Shown: positions 47,124 through 58,768, numbered from the stretch's first letter. The stretch: 64,000 nucleotides of DNA from Mesorhizobium sp. B1-1-8 (GCF_006442795.2 NZ_CP083956.1:744001-808000), one strand, 5' to 3'. Program-made: numbers and translations. The notes: a model not told the origin generated them from the letters alone.

Positions 47124-47136
47124 TTCACGTGAAACG
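47121..47136. promoter_or_regulatory. parS site 1
   Basis: TGATTCACGTGAAACG, one base off the 14-base parS core GTTTCACGTGAAAC. It begins at the last base of the mnmE stop codon region. Confidence 0.85.
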
Positions 47137-47156
47137 ATGCAGCCGATGCCTGTCCA

Positions 47157-47172
47157 TGATTCACGTGAAACA
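47157..47172. promoter_or_regulatory. parS site 2
   Basis: TGATTCACGTGAAACA, one base off the core, 36 bases after site 1, in the mnmE-mnmG gap. Confidence 0.85.
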
Positions 47173-47195
47173 TCCCGGTTAGCGCGGCTGATTTT

Positions 47196-47211
47196 TGTTT
47201 CACGTGAAACG
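47196..47211. promoter_or_regulatory. parS site 3 (perfect core)
   Basis: TGTTTCACGTGAAACG contains the full GTTTCACGTGAAAC core recognised by chromosomal ParB, 39 bases after site 2. Confidence 0.92.
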
Positions 47212-47285
47212 ACTTCGGCCTGCATCCTTGACAGCGCAGGCTCGCAGGCACATGTGTCGGCCACTCTTGAAACTGGACTCTTGAA

Positions 47286-49160
47286 ATGAACGATCACTAT
47301 GATGTGGTTGTGGTGGGCGGCGGCCATGCTGGATGCGAGGCGGCCAGCGCTGCCGCGCGCGCCGGCGCCAGGACCGCGCTGGTGACGCTGCGCTTCGATA
47401 CGATCGGCGTCATGTCCTGCAACCCGGCGATCGGCGGTCTCGGCAAGGGCCATCTGGTGCGCGAGATCGACGCCATGGACGGGTTGATGGGCCGCGTGGC
47501 CGATGCGGCCGGCATTCAGTTCCGCCTGCTCAATCGCCGCAAGGGCCCTGCCGTGCGCGGGCCGCGCACCCAAGCCGACCGGAAACTCTATCGCCTTGCC
47601 ATGCAGGCATCGATTCGGGAACAGAACGATCTCGACGTGGTCGAGGGCGAGGTCCTGGATTTCGAGATCGAAAACGCGCGCGTCGTGGCGGTTCTCCTGG
47701 CCGATGGTCGCCGCCTGGCCTGCGGCGCCGTGGTGCTGACCACCGGCACCTTCCTGCGCGGGCTGATCCATATCGGCGAGAAGAAGATCGTCGCCGGGCG
47801 CATGAACGAGCAGGCGAGCATGGGATTGTCGGCGACGATGAGCCGCGCCGGCTTCAGGCTCGGGCGGTTGAAGACAGGAACGCCCCCTCGCCTCGACGGC
47901 CGCACCATCGACTGGGCATCGCTGGAGAGCCAGGCGGCGGATGAGGATCCGGTGCCCTTCTCGCTGATGACCGAGAGCATCGCCAATCCGCAAATCCACT
48001 GCGGTATCACGCGCACGACGCCGGCCACGCATGTGCTGATCCGCGCCAATCTCGGCCGCTCGGCCATGTATTCCGGCTCGATCGAAGGCGTGGGTCCGCG
48101 CTATTGCCCGTCGATCGAGGACAAGATCGTCAAGTTCGGAGACCGCGAAGGCCACCAGATTTTTCTCGAGCCGGAAGGCCTTGACGACGATACGGTCTAT
48201 CCGAACGGCATCTCGACCTCGTTGCCGGAAGACGTGCAGCTGGACATCCTGAAAACGATTCCTGGGCTCGAGCGCGCAACGATGCTGCAGCCCGGCTATG
48301 CCATCGAGTACGATCATGTCGATCCGCGCGAACTCAACCAGACGCTGGAGACGAAGCGCATCGCCGGGCTCTTCCTGGCCGGACAGATCAACGGCACGAC
48401 CGGCTATGAAGAGGCCGGCGCGCAAGGGCTGCTCGCCGGTATCAATGCTGCGCGCAAGGCTGGCGATAGCGAGCAGATCGTGCTCAGCCGCACCGAGGCC
48501 TATATCGGCGTCATGGTCGATGATTTGACCAGCCGCGGCATCGCCGAGCCCTACCGCATGTTCACCTCGCGGGCCGAGTTCCGGCTGTCGCTGCGCGCCG
48601 ACAATGCCGACGAGCGGCTGACGCCGCTGGCTGCCGGGCTGGGGATCGCCTCCACGGAACGCATGCAGCGATTCAATGATGTAATGCAAAGGCTCGAGCA
48701 GGCCCGGGCATTGGCGCAGGCCGTCACCTTCACCCCGAACGAGGCGGCGCGGCATGGGCTGGAGATCAACAAGGACGGCGTGCGCCGGTCCGCCTATGAC
48801 CTGCTGGCGCATCCAGGCGTCGACATCGCATGGCTGACGCGCGTCGAACCTCGGTTTGCAGCGGTCGATGCCAGGACGGCAGAGCGTCTCGAAACGGAAG
48901 CGAAATATTCCGTCTATCTGGAACGGCAGCAGGCCGACGTCGCCCAGGTCCGGCACGAGGAATCCCGGCTCATCCCCGACGCGATCGACTTCTCGAATGT
49001 GCCCGGCTTGTCCAACGAGTTGAAGCAGAAGATGCGGACGCGCCAGCCGCGCTCGATCGCCGACGCGCAGCGCATGGAAGGCATGACGCCGGCGGCGCTG
49101 GCGATCATCGTCGCGCATGTCCGCAATGCCGAGCTTGCCGCGCGAAGGGATGTTGCGTGA
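47286..49160 (+). CDS. mnmG: tRNA modification flavoprotein MnmG (GidA)
   Basis: A 624-residue FAD protein, partner of MnmE in U34 carboxymethylaminomethylation. [20 protein letters not shown] is the FAD loop; [20 protein letters not shown] and [20 protein letters not shown] are signature stretches, followed by GRCTIDWxS-like [12 protein letters not shown] and [20 protein letters not shown]. The C-terminal helical domain binding MnmE and tRNA ends at RDVA. The stop overlaps the rsmG GTG start. Confidence 0.97.
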   Translation: MNDHYDVVVVGGGHAGCEAASAAARAGARTALVTLRFDTIGVMSCNPAIGGLGKGHLVREIDAMDGLMGRVADAAGIQFRLLNRRKGPAVRGPRTQADRKLYRLAMQASIREQNDLDVVEGEVLDFEIENARVVAVLLADGRRLACGAVVLTTGTFLRGLIHIGEKKIVAGRMNEQASMGLSATMSRAGFRLGRLKTGTPPRLDGRTIDWASLESQAADEDPVPFSLMTESIANPQIHCGITRTTPATHVLIRANLGRSAMYSGSIEGVGPRYCPSIEDKIVKFGDREGHQIFLEPEGLDDDTVYPNGISTSLPEDVQLDILKTIPGLERATMLQPGYAIEYDHVDPRELNQTLETKRIAGLFLAGQINGTTGYEEAGAQGLLAGINAARKAGDSEQIVLSRTEAYIGVMVDDLTSRGIAEPYRMFTSRAEFRLSLRADNADERLTPLAAGLGIASTERMQRFNDVMQRLEQARALAQAVTFTPNEAARHGLEINKDGVRRSAYDLLAHPGVDIAWLTRVEPRFAAVDARTAERLETEAKYSVYLERQQADVAQVRHEESRLIPDAIDFSNVPGLSNELKQKMRTRQPRSIADAQRMEGMTPAALAIIVAHVRNAELAARRDVA

Positions 49161-49798
49161 GCGCTGAGGCGTGGGCGGATCTGCAAAAAGCCGCAGGCCC
49201 GGTTTCACGTGAAACATTCGATCGGCTGCAGGCCTTCGAGCAGATTTTCCTGAGATGGAATCGCAGCATCAATCTGGCAGCGCCGTCGACGCTGGATGAT
49301 GTCTGGCGGCGCCACATCCTGGACAGCGCCCAGCTTGCCCGAATCGCTCCCGCCGCGACGCGCTGGGTCGACCTCGGCTCGGGCGGCGGTTTCCCGGGTC
49401 TGGTGCTCGGTTTCCTGCTCTGCGAGCGCGACGGTGCTTCGATCGACCTCGTCGAAAGCAACCGCAAGAAAGCCTCGTTCCTGCAAGCCGTCGTCGGCCA
49501 GTTCAACCTGCCGGCGCGTGTCCTGGCAAGGCGTATCGACGACGTTTATGCCCTTGTTCCGGAACCGGAAATCGTGACCGCGCGGGCGCTGGCGGCGCTT
49601 CCGGATCTGCTCGATCTGGCGGCGCCCTGGCTGACAAAAGGGACGCGCGCGCTGTTCCACAAAGGCCGGGATTACCGCGCTGAGGTGGAAGAAAGCACTC
49701 ACCGCTGGGCCTTCGATCTGATAGAACATCCGAGCATGACCGACGCTTACGGCGTCATCCTCGAACTATCCGATCTGCGCCCGGCGAACCCGCAATGA
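49157..49798 (+). CDS. rsmG: 16S rRNA (guanine(527)-N7)-methyltransferase RsmG
   Basis: A 213-residue SAM-dependent methyltransferase. [20 protein letters not shown] leads to the SAM loop [20 protein letters not shown] and [19 protein letters not shown], then [20 protein letters not shown]. The start is a GTG overlapping the mnmG stop (GTGA). Codons 16-20 (VSRETF) are encoded by a parS site, a known arrangement in this gene family. parA follows with a four-base overlap. Confidence 0.95.
   Translation: MSAEAWADLQKAAGPVSRETFDRLQAFEQIFLRWNRSINLAAPSTLDDVWRRHILDSAQLARIAPAATRWVDLGSGGGFPGLVLGFLLCERDGASIDLVESNRKKASFLQAVVGQFNLPARVLARRIDDVYALVPEPEIVTARALAALPDLLDLAAPWLTKGTRALFHKGRDYRAEVEESTHRWAFDLIEHPSMTDAYGVILELSDLRPANPQ
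49201..49216. promoter_or_regulatory. parS site 4 (perfect core) inside rsmG
   Basis: GGTTTCACGTGAAACA holds the full GTTTCACGTGAAAC core within the rsmG reading frame, about 590 bases upstream of parA. Confidence 0.92.
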
Positions 49799-50613
49799 AT
49801 CACTGGCATAGACCCATGAAAACTGGACCGCGTATCATCACTGTCGCCAACCAGAAGGGCGGTGTCGGCAAGACGACGACGGCCATCAACCTGGCCACGG
49901 CCCTGGCCGCGATCGGCGAGCGCGTGCTGATCGTCGATCTCGATCCGCAGGGCAATGCCAGCACCGGCCTCGGCATCGACCGCAAGGACCGCACCGTCTC
50001 GTCCTACGACGTGCTGACCGGCGAGCTCGAACTGGAAGCGGCCGCGGTGCCGACGGCGGTGCCCGGGCTGTCGATCGTTCCCTCGACGCTCGATCTGCTC
50101 GGCATCGAAATGGAGATCGCCTCGGCGCCCGACCGGGTGCTCAGGCTGCGCAACGCGCTGCGCGCCGCGGCCGAACGTGCGGCGCCGTTCGGCTATGTGC
50201 TGCTCGACTGCCCGCCCTCGCTCAATCTTTTGACCTTGAATTCAATGGCCGCGGCCGATTCGGTTCTTGTGCCGCTGCAATGCGAATTCTTCGCGCTGGA
50301 GGGTCTCAGCCAACTGCTCGAGACCGTCGACCAGGTGCGCCGCACCATCAACCCGGAGCTGACGATCCAGGGCATCGTGCTCACTATGTATGATGGCCGC
50401 AACAATCTCGCCAACCAGGTGGTGCAGGACGTGCGCACACATATGGGCGACAAGGTCTACGAGACGATCATCCCGCGCAATGTGCGGGTTTCCGAAGCGC
50501 CGTCCTACGGCAAGCCGGCGATCCTTTACGATCTCAAATGCTCCGGCAGCCAGGCTTACCTGCAGCTTGCCTCCGAGGTGATCCGCCGCGAGCGCAAGCT
50601 GCGCGCCGCTTGA
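49795..50613 (+). CDS. parA: Chromosome partitioning ATPase ParA (Soj)
   Basis: A 272-residue deviant Walker A ATPase that positions origins with Par[21 protein letters not shown] is the KGGVGKTT motif; [15 protein letters not shown] the A' motif; [20 protein letters not shown]alker [21 protein letters not shown] the nucleoid-binding region. An alternative ATG seven codons on ([10 protein letters not shown]) is also good. The overlap with rsmG and the 52-base gap to parB fit one operon. Confidence 0.97.
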   Translation: MNHWHRPMKTGPRIITVANQKGGVGKTTTAINLATALAAIGERVLIVDLDPQGNASTGLGIDRKDRTVSSYDVLTGELELEAAAVPTAVPGLSIVPSTLDLLGIEMEIASAPDRVLRLRNALRAAAERAAPFGYVLLDCPPSLNLLTLNSMAAADSVLVPLQCEFFALEGLSQLLETVDQVRRTINPELTIQGIVLTMYDGRNNLANQVVQDVRTHMGDKVYETIIPRNVRVSEAPSYGKPAILYDLKCSGSQAYLQLASEVIRRERKLRAA

Positions 50614-50665
50614 GCCATTCGCGGTTAATTAGCCGATTCGATTCCGAAACGATCTGGACAGACTA

Positions 50666-51553
<888 letters not shown>

Positions 51554-51637
51554 ACCTCTGGGGCCCAATGATATTCGGCTGATATATGACGTCGGAGATT
51601 AGGGAGGCATGTCTGATATATCGGTGATAGACAACTG

Positions 51638-51668
51638 GAAGGGCCGGCCGCTAAGCTGGCCCTTTTTT
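51638..51668 (+). terminator. Terminator of the parAB operon
   Basis: AAGGGCCGGCCGCTAAGCTG followed by GCCCTTTTTT: stem AAGGGCC/GGCCCTT and a T6 tract. Nearby CTGATATAT occurs twice (51581 and 51613), of unknown meaning. Confidence 0.88.
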
Positions 51669-51704
51669 GCGGGCGTTGGGGATTGGCGAAATCGGTGAAG
51701 CGAT

Positions 51705-51861
51705 TAATCTCCCCCCTTGAGGGGGAGATGGCCGGCAGGCCTGAAGGGGTCGTTCGACGTAAATCGCCAACATGGTCTGTCAACGTAAAAAGGCGCTGGC
51801 GCTCCACGCGCGGCGACCCCCTCTGTCGCCTCCGGCAACATCTCCCCTCGAGGGGGGAGAT
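51705..51861. repeat. C-rich palindromic repeat pair
   Basis: TAATCTCCCCCCTTGAGGGG at the left and CATCTCCCCTCGAGGGGGG at the right, inverted, with a 100-base centre. It takes up the first half of the 514-base gap between parB and the DUF1326 gene; a promoter-like stretch fills the rest. Confidence 0.78.
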
Positions 51862-51910
51862 CATCCGCGCTGCCCCCGCGCTTCCCTTCGCCAGCGTCGG
51901 CGCCTGTGGG

Positions 51911-51946
51911 TTGACAGTGCCCGGCAACGGCGTACCCTAAATTAGG
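51911..51946 (+). promoter_or_regulatory. Promoter and palindrome upstream of the DUF1326 gene
   Basis: TTGACA at 51911-51916 is a good -35 box. The palindrome CCTAAATTAGG (51936-51946) lies where a -10 or operator would be. Spacing to any -10 hexamer (16 to TACCCT, 21 to TAAATT) is not ideal. Confidence 0.4.
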
Positions 51947-52067
51947 TGCAGCTTAATTGCATGCCTGGTGTGCCGATCGGTCGTGGTGAGGCCATTCCTG
52001 CAATATTCGTGAAAGTGGCACCGCCAAAGCGATACGCCGACGCGCCCGACGCAAGTGGGAGGTGCAA

Positions 52068-52694
52068 ATGGCAGTCAGTTGGCAGTTGTCTGGAAGTTAC
52101 TTCGAAAATTGTAACTGCGATGTCGTATGTCCCTGCCTGTTATCCACCAACGCGCAGCTGACTTCGACGCCGACGAGAGGCGTCTGCGACGTCGGCCTCG
52201 TCTTTCATATCGACAAGGGCAATTACGGCGATGTTCGATTGGACAACCTCAGCGTCGCGATGGTCGCTCACGCGCCGGGTCCGATGGCGGACGGCAATTG
52301 GACCGCTGCCGCCTATATCGACGATCGAGCCGATGACGGGCAAGCAGAGGCGCTGGGCGCGATCTTCACCGGCGCCGCGGGTGGTCCGATGGCGGTGCTG
52401 GCACCCATGATCGGCACGAATCTCGGAGCCAGGAAGGTGCCGATAAGCTACCGGATAGAGGGCAAAAGGCGGTCGGCGGAGATAGCGGGCATCATGCATA
52501 TGGCGGTCGAACCGCTGCCGACAATGCGTGAGGACGGGCAGATGTGGGCGGCCACCGGCCATCCCGTCAATCCCGACTGGCTCGCTTTGGCGATGGGGTC
52601 AGAAGGCAGCACGTTCAGCGACCATGGCATGAGCTGGGATAATTCCCGCCGCAACGGACACTACGCTCCAATCAATTGGTCCGGCCAGCAGTAG
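52068..52694 (+). CDS. DUF1326 domain-containing protein
   Basis: A 208-residue DUF1326 protein. The N-terminus has a striking cysteine cluster FENCNCDVVCPCLLS (C15, C17, C21, C23), which could bind a metal, and the rest is the beta-rich core (GVCDVGLVFHIDKGNYGDVR, MAVLAPMIGTNLGARKVPIS). GGAGG lies five bases before ATG 52068. The function of DUF1326 is unknown. The next gene, DUF2182, overlaps or follows immediately, and the pair is often found together, so they likely form one metal-related unit. Confidence 0.9.
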   Translation: MAVSWQLSGSYFENCNCDVVCPCLLSTNAQLTSTPTRGVCDVGLVFHIDKGNYGDVRLDNLSVAMVAHAPGPMADGNWTAAAYIDDRADDGQAEALGAIFTGAAGGPMAVLAPMIGTNLGARKVPISYRIEGKRRSAEIAGIMHMAVEPLPTMREDGQMWAATGHPVNPDWLALAMGSEGSTFSDHGMSWDNSRRNGHYAPINWSGQQ

Positions 52695-52714
52695 CCGTTG
52701 GCGACATAGCCGGA

Positions 52715-53512
52715 ATGGATTCGACTATGGCGCTGACGTTGCAGCGAAACATCATTCTTGCGCTGCTGATCGCTATCGCCGCGGCGGCATGGAGCCTGCT
52801 TGCCTGGCAACAGATCGGGCCGGACGCGGCCATGCCCATGGGCATATCGCTCACCATGGGCATGAAGGCGCCGCTGTTTCTTGCCGTCTGGATGATCATG
52901 ATGATTGCCATGATGTTTCCAACGGCCGCACCCATGATCCTGACGTTCCACCAGGTCCAGGCCGGCAAACAGGGCCGCGGCGAGACCTTCGTCGCGACCT
53001 GGGTGTTCGTGGCCGGATATATGCTGGTCTGGGGCGCGATGGGCATTCTCGCCTTTGCCGGCGCGGCGGGTGCGGAGATGCTTGCCGGGCACGTGGGCTT
53101 GTCCGCGGCGACGGCCGCACGCATCGGCGGCGTGCTGCTGATGATAGGGGGTGCCTATCAACTCTCCCCGCTGAAGGATCTATGTCTGGGCAAATGCCGC
53201 ACGCCGATTGGTTTCATCCTGACGTCCTGGCGCGATGGTCAGTGGGGCGCGGTGCGCATGGGCCTCGAGCATGGGCTCTTTTGCCTGGGCTGCTGCTGGC
53301 TTTTGTTTCTCGCTCTTTTTCCCCTCGGGATCATGAACATCGCCGCAATGGCCGTGGTCACCTTGCTGATCTTTGCAGAAAAGACGCTCCGATCGGGAGA
53401 AAGGATAGCAAAGGTTTCGGGTGTCGCCCTGCTCCTTTACGGCGCGACGGTGCTGGTCGCTCCGCAGGCGCTACCAACCTTCCGGCCGATGGACGCCATG
53501 ATGATGAATTGA
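52715..53512 (+). CDS. DUF2182 metal-binding-type membrane protein
   Basis: A 265-residue DUF2182 protein, annotated in databases as a predicted metal-binding integral membrane protein. Methionine-rich helices (AAMPMGISLTMGMKAPLFLA, VWMIMMIAMMFPTAAPMILT) and the cysteine/histidine motifs LKDLCLGKCRTP and GLEHGLFCLGCCWLLF fit metal handling. About seven hydrophobic segments are visible. The start is uncertain (52715 or 52727). It follows the DUF1326 gene within 20 bases. Copper or another soft metal is a guess from Met/Cys content only. Confidence 0.9.
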   Translation: MDSTMALTLQRNIILALLIAIAAAAWSLLAWQQIGPDAAMPMGISLTMGMKAPLFLAVWMIMMIAMMFPTAAPMILTFHQVQAGKQGRGETFVATWVFVAGYMLVWGAMGILAFAGAAGAEMLAGHVGLSAATAARIGGVLLMIGGAYQLSPLKDLCLGKCRTPIGFILTSWRDGQWGAVRMGLEHGLFCLGCCWLLFLALFPLGIMNIAAMAVVTLLIFAEKTLRSGERIAKVSGVALLLYGATVLVAPQALPTFRPMDAMMMN

Positions 53513-53535
53513 GCAACGACAGGGCAGGATATATC

Positions 53536-54042
53536 CTTCGTCATTCTAGGGCGAAGCAAGGAGCGAAGCGACGCGCGCAGACCCTAGAATCCATGCCGTG
53601 ACGCCTGAGCGCAGCGACGGTTCAGGACATTCACCAGCCAATTCCGCGAAACAACTCGAACCATTCAGGATTGGACCTCTCGATCAATTCAACCTTCCAT
53701 TGGCGCGACCAGCGCTTCAATGACGTCTCTCGCTGGATGGCGTCGGTGAAATACTCCTCGTACCAGACCAGACGCTGCACGCCGTAACGTCTGGTGAAGC
53801 TGGAACCTTGGCCGGTCTTGTGCTCGGGCATCCGACGAGCCAGGTCATTGGTGACACCGATATAGATCGTGCCGCCTTTCTGGCTCGCGGTCATATAAAC
53901 ATAGCCGGTCATGTTGCGATCTTAGCTGGCGCTGTCGCCAACGGCTATTCTGGACGGCAGCAGTCTACGGCCAATGTCACGGCATGGATTCTAGGGTCTG
54001 CGCGCGTCGCTTCGCTCCTTGCTCCGCCCTAGAATGACGAAG
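53536..54042. mobile_element. GIY-YIG element B, 67-bp inverted arms
   Basis: The left arm 53536-53602 and inverted right arm 53976-54042 are 66/67 identical, with the mismatch at the same place as in element A. Here the stem reads ATTCTAGGG/CCCTAGAAT, a paired change from element A. The GIY-YIG gene is the only gene inside. It lies between the DUF2182 gene and holA. Confidence 0.8.
53631..53912 (-). CDS. Single-domain GIY-YIG nuclease (copy B)
   Basis: A 93-residue GIY-YIG core protein closely similar to copy A over its whole length (GYVYMTASQKGGTIYIGVTN, RYGVQRLVWYEEYF, IQRETSLKRWSRQW, NPEWFELFRG). Two residues are missing between EEYF and the DAIQRE helix. The GIY/YIG tyrosines, the arginine and the catalytic glutamate are all kept, so it could be active. 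The differences from copy A show that it was not copied very recently. Confidence 0.93.
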   Translation of the reverse strand: MTGYVYMTASQKGGTIYIGVTNDLARRMPEHKTGQGSSFTRRYGVQRLVWYEEYFTDAIQRETSLKRWSRQWKVELIERSNPEWFELFRGIGW

Positions 54043-54059
54043 GATGCGCTGGCGGGACA

Positions 54060-54107
54060 GCACTCCTTTGGCCTGCCTGCCATCTCCCTTACAAGGAGGA
54101 GATCAGC
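54060..54107. repeat. Degenerate C-rich palindromic repeat half
   Basis: CTGCCTGCCATCTCCCTTAC then AAGGAGGAGAT, a decayed arm of the repeat seen at 2785-2833, next to the holA stop. Confidence 0.5.
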
Positions 54108-54138
54108 TGTCGCCCCGGCCGTCGCCAATCGCCGGCGT

Positions 54139-55182
54139 TTACCTTTGCCCCAGCCTCGCACTCTCCACCGCGATGCCGAGCAGCGCCTGTCTTGCCAGCG
54201 CCTCGGACAAATCCGGCCGCTTGCGCGTCTGCAGCACGGCGGCCTGCAGACGGTTGAGCGCGCGGCCGAGCGCATCCGTGCTCCAGCGCTCCAGCACTTT
54301 TTCGACCAGCTTGCGCCGCGTGAAGAAGACCGGCGGACGGGCGGCGGCGACCACCGTCGCGGCATTGCGGCCGCCCGCCTCCATCTGGCCGCGCATGACC
54401 TGGATTTGCTGCAATTGCCGCATCGCCGAGGACAGCACCAGGAAGGGGTGGCCGCCGGACTGGCAGTGGCGGGTGAAGGCGATGTCGAAATCGCCGATCT
54501 TGCCGTCGAGCACGGCATCGACCGCATCGTCGAACGACGTTCCGGAGACGTCGCCGGACATGGCGTTGACATCGTCGAGGGTGATTTCCTTCCGGCCGTA
54601 GGCATAAAGCATCAGCTTCTCGATCTCGCCGCGCGAGGCCAGCCGGTCGCCGCCGAGATTGCGGCGCAGCGCCTGCCTGGCGTCGAGCGCCATCGACATG
54701 CCACCTTTGCGCAATTCGTCGTCGATGACGGTGTCGAGGTCCCGCGCCTCATCGGCGTAGCAGGGCAGGGCCATGGCGTTGCCGGCAGCCTCGACGACGG
54801 CACGCAGCCCGGCGCCCTTCTTCAGGTCGCCGGCTTCGATCAGGATCATGGCATCGCGCGCGGGCTCGGCCGTCAGCGCCTTGACGTCATCGGCCAGCGC
54901 CTTCTGGCCGCTGGCATTGCGTACCCACAGCAGCCGCCGATCGGAAAACATCGGCACGGTGCGCGCCTCGTCGAGCAGGCGGCCCTGGTCGCGGTCGACT
55001 TCCGCGCCGTCGAGCTTGACCACCGAGAACGGATCGTCGAGCGGAAGGCCGGTTTTCGCGGCGAAGGTTTTTGCCCGCTCGGCGACAAGGCCGCGGTCGG
55101 GACCGTAAAGCAGGACGATTCCCATGGCGGGATCGGGCTTCGCCAGCCACGAATCGACCTCGTATCCTTTCTTCTGTGCCAT
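54139..55182 (-). CDS. holA: DNA polymerase III delta subunit
   Basis: A 347-residue clamp-loader subunit that opens the beta clamp. VLLYGPDRGLVAERAKTFAA replaces a true P-loop as in the family, followed by LVEARTVPMFSDRRLLWVRN-like DEARTVPMFSDRRLLWVRNA, AILIEAGDLKKGAGLRAVVE-like stretches, and the C-terminal ALARQALLGIAVESARLGQR. In Rhizobiales it usually sits next to parB with lptE upstream; here the DUF pair and element B separate it from parB, and a secreted hypothetical gene replaces lptE. Confidence 0.94.
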   Translation of the reverse strand: MAQKKGYEVDSWLAKPDPAMGIVLLYGPDRGLVAERAKTFAAKTGLPLDDPFSVVKLDGAEVDRDQGRLLDEARTVPMFSDRRLLWVRNASGQKALADDVKALTAEPARDAMILIEAGDLKKGAGLRAVVEAAGNAMALPCYADEARDLDTVIDDELRKGGMSMALDARQALRRNLGGDRLASRGEIEKLMLYAYGRKEITLDDVNAMSGDVSGTSFDDAVDAVLDGKIGDFDIAFTRHCQSGGHPFLVLSSAMRQLQQIQVMRGQMEAGGRNAATVVAAARPPVFFTRRKLVEKVLERWSTDALGRALNRLQAAVLQTRKRPDLSEALARQALLGIAVESARLGQR

Positions 55183-55236
55183 AGCGGTTGGTTAGCATGG
55201 TGCGACCGCCGGGTGAACAAACCTCGGCGGCTGCAG

Positions 55237-56181
55237 CTATTTCTTGTCTTCGAGAGATTTGAGGAGCTTGTCAGGCTCAAGCAAGGCATCGGCAGCGCCT
55301 AAGCGTTCGTAATCCGTCAACACCGCATCAAGCGATCCGTCTTTCTTGACCGACCACAAACCCACTAGGGTCAAATAATTGGCAAAGGCGCTCTGCTCCC
55401 TTGTGAAAATAGCCGCCAAGTGAGGGTCGTTCTGGAAGAAGCGATTGAGTTCCTTTTTTACAGAAACGTCGTTCTTAGCTATCGACTGTAGGGCCCATAC
55501 AGCCGATGCGATCGTCAGCGAGCGCATCATATCCATCGATGGCTGATTCCTGGGGCAGCCATATTTCCTGCAAGCAGCGACAATCATGATGTTGGGGCGC
55601 CCTGGGGCCACCGCGCCCCCGAATTTCCCCATGATTAAACCTATTCGGATAGCGTCCGCCGCCATTCCGTCACGGCTGGTTCGCAGATTTTCAAGAATAC
55701 GATCTATGTGGGACAAGTCTCCCGTCGCCATATAGGCGCCCAGCAGCAAATCGTTGTCCAGCGGCACGGACACGGGTACCACCGTTTTCAGAGGCACGGC
55801 GCCTGGGGGTGTTGCATCTTCCAGTTTTCGGCTCGCCGCGAAACGCTGCGCTTCGTCCACGAGGCCAGCCTTGCGAAGAGCGGCCAGATAGGTGCTGGCC
55901 GCGCGATCGGAGGGTACGCCATCCAGCAGCTTTTGCCGCAGTTCCGGCGAACTGTCGAACAACGCCGCGAAGAAACCTATGAACGTTCCGTTCTCAACCC
56001 CGGGCGGAAGCTTATCCAGGCTGGCGATGAGGCGATTAAGGCAAGCAGCATCCTTCGTACGATAGAAGATGCTGATGCAATCGTTTGACTGGGCGTCCGA
56101 CTGGGCGAAAACAGGTCGACCTTGTCCGACCAGAAACATCGCAATCGTCAAAGCGGCGAAGGCCCGCGATCGTCGTTGCAT
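55237..56181 (-). CDS. Secreted hypothetical protein
   Basis: A 314-residue protein with a signal peptide (AFAALTIAMFLVGQGRPVFA). The mature part is helical with repeat-like hydrophobic segments (FIGFFAALFDSSPELRQKLL, SVPLDNDLLLGAYMATGDLS, MRSLTIASAVWALQSIAKND) and two cysteine pairs (DCISIFYRTKDAACLNRL, CRKYGCPRNQPS). I do not recognise a family. ATG 56181 has GGAG eight bases upstream. Base use seems slightly less GC-rich than its neighbours, which could mean transfer. The gap 56182-56518 to the bkd operon shows no convincing gene. Confidence 0.7.
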   Translation of the reverse strand: MQRRSRAFAALTIAMFLVGQGRPVFAQSDAQSNDCISIFYRTKDAACLNRLIASLDKLPPGVENGTFIGFFAALFDSSPELRQKLLDGVPSDRAASTYLAALRKAGLVDEAQRFAASRKLEDATPPGAVPLKTVVPVSVPLDNDLLLGAYMATGDLSHIDRILENLRTSRDGMAADAIRIGLIMGKFGGAVAPGRPNIMIVAACRKYGCPRNQPSMDMMRSLTIASAVWALQSIAKNDVSVKKELNRFFQNDPHLAAIFTREQSAFANYLTLVGLWSVKKDGSLDAVLTDYERLGAADALLEPDKLLKSLEDKK

Positions 56182-56464
56182 TGCCGCCTCTCCCACACGA
56201 TCCTGTTAGGATAGGGTTTTGCGAGCGGCGGGCGCAACCTGAATCACGGTGGAACGCGCCTCCTGCAGGGCAGGTGGATCTGACCCGATTTGCAGGACTT
56301 GCCGCATCTTGCGCCGAGACGCCTGTCAGCATTCGCCAAATTGCGCGGCGTCAACAAAGATCGACAAGAAACTTCGGCGCCATATCTGCATCTTGTCACC
56401 CGTGTGCCGCAGCAGCCTCCACGAAGTTGACGACCGCGAGGACGGCCGCCTTCTCGCCCGATGA

Positions 56465-57751
<1,287 letters not shown>

Positions 57752-57753
57752 CC

Positions 57754-58767
57754 ATGCCAAGAAGGACCATGATCGAGGCGATCCGCGACGCCATGGACGT
57801 GTCGATGGGGCGAGACAGCCAAGTCATCGTCTATGGCGAGGATGTCGGCTTCTTCGGCGGCGTCTTTCGCGCCACGCAAGGCCTGCAGGCCAAATACGGC
57901 AAGAGCCGCTGCTTCGACGCGCCGATCAGCGAATCCGGCATCGTCGGCTCGGCCATCGGCATGGCGGCCTATGGCCTGAAGCCCTGCGTCGAGGTGCAGT
58001 TTGCCGACTATGTCTATCCGGCTTACGACCAGATCGTCTCGGAGGCAGCGCGATTGCGTTATCGTTCGAACGGCGATTTCACCTGCCCGATCGTGGTGCG
58101 CATGCCGACCGGCGGCGGCATCTTCGGCGGTCAGACGCACAGCCAGAGCCCGGAAGCGCTGTTCACCCATGTCTCCGGCCTGAAGGTGATCGTGCCCTCC
58201 AATCCGCACGACGCCAAGGGATTGCTGATCGCGGCGATCGAGGACCCGGACCCGGTGATCTTCCTCGAGCCGAAGCGGCTCTACAACGGCCCGTTCGACG
58301 GCCATCACGACCGGCCGGTGACGCCCTGGTCGAAGCACGAGCTCGGCGAAGTCGCCGACGGGCACTACACCGTTCCGCTCGGCAAGGCGGCGGTCCGCCG
58401 GCAGGGCGCGGCGGTCACCGTGCTTGCCTACGGCACCATGATCTATGTCGCCGAGGCCGCGGCCGAGGAGACCGGCATCGATGCCGAGATCATCGATCTG
58501 AGGACGCTGCTGCCGCTCGACCTCGACGCCATCGTAACCTCGGTGAAGAAGACCGGTCGCTGCGTGGTGGTGCATGAGGCGACGCTGACCTCGGGCTTCG
58601 GCGCCGAGCTGGTATCGCTGGTGCAGGAGCACTGCTTCTACCACCTGGAGGCGCCGGTGGCCCGCGTCGCCGGCTGGGACACGCCCTATCCGCATGCGCA
58701 GGAATGGGAGTATTTCCCGGGACCGGCCCGCGTTGGCCGTGCCCTGATTGAAACCATGGGAGCCTGA
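57754..58767 (+). CDS. Branched-chain 2-oxoacid dehydrogenase E1 beta
   Basis: A 337-residue E1 beta subunit. YGEDVGFFGGVFRATQGLQA and FDAPISESGIVGSAIGMAAY are the signatures; EVQFADYVYPAYDQIVSEAA, VRMPTGGGIFGGQTHSQSPE (His for reductive acylation) and VVHEATLTSGFGAELVSLVQ follow. It starts two bases after the E1 alpha stop; the spacing and order support a single transcript. Confidence 0.96.
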   Translation: MPRRTMIEAIRDAMDVSMGRDSQVIVYGEDVGFFGGVFRATQGLQAKYGKSRCFDAPISESGIVGSAIGMAAYGLKPCVEVQFADYVYPAYDQIVSEAARLRYRSNGDFTCPIVVRMPTGGGIFGGQTHSQSPEALFTHVSGLKVIVPSNPHDAKGLLIAAIEDPDPVIFLEPKRLYNGPFDGHHDRPVTPWSKHELGEVADGHYTVPLGKAAVRRQGAAVTVLAYGTMIYVAEAAAEETGIDAEIIDLRTLLPLDLDAIVTSVKKTGRCVVVHEATLTSGFGAELVSLVQEHCFYHLEAPVARVAGWDTPYPHAQEWEYFPGPARVGRALIETMGA

Positions 58768-58768
58768 C

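Noticed and set aside
46776..49217. Long open frame (813 codons) on the minus strand
   Set aside because: It is antisense to mnmE and mnmG and shows no family motif.
51911..51946. MerR-type promoter before the DUF1326 gene
   Set aside because: The dyad does not lie within the spacer between -35 and -10, and the spacing of 21 is too long; kept only as a weak promoter candidate.
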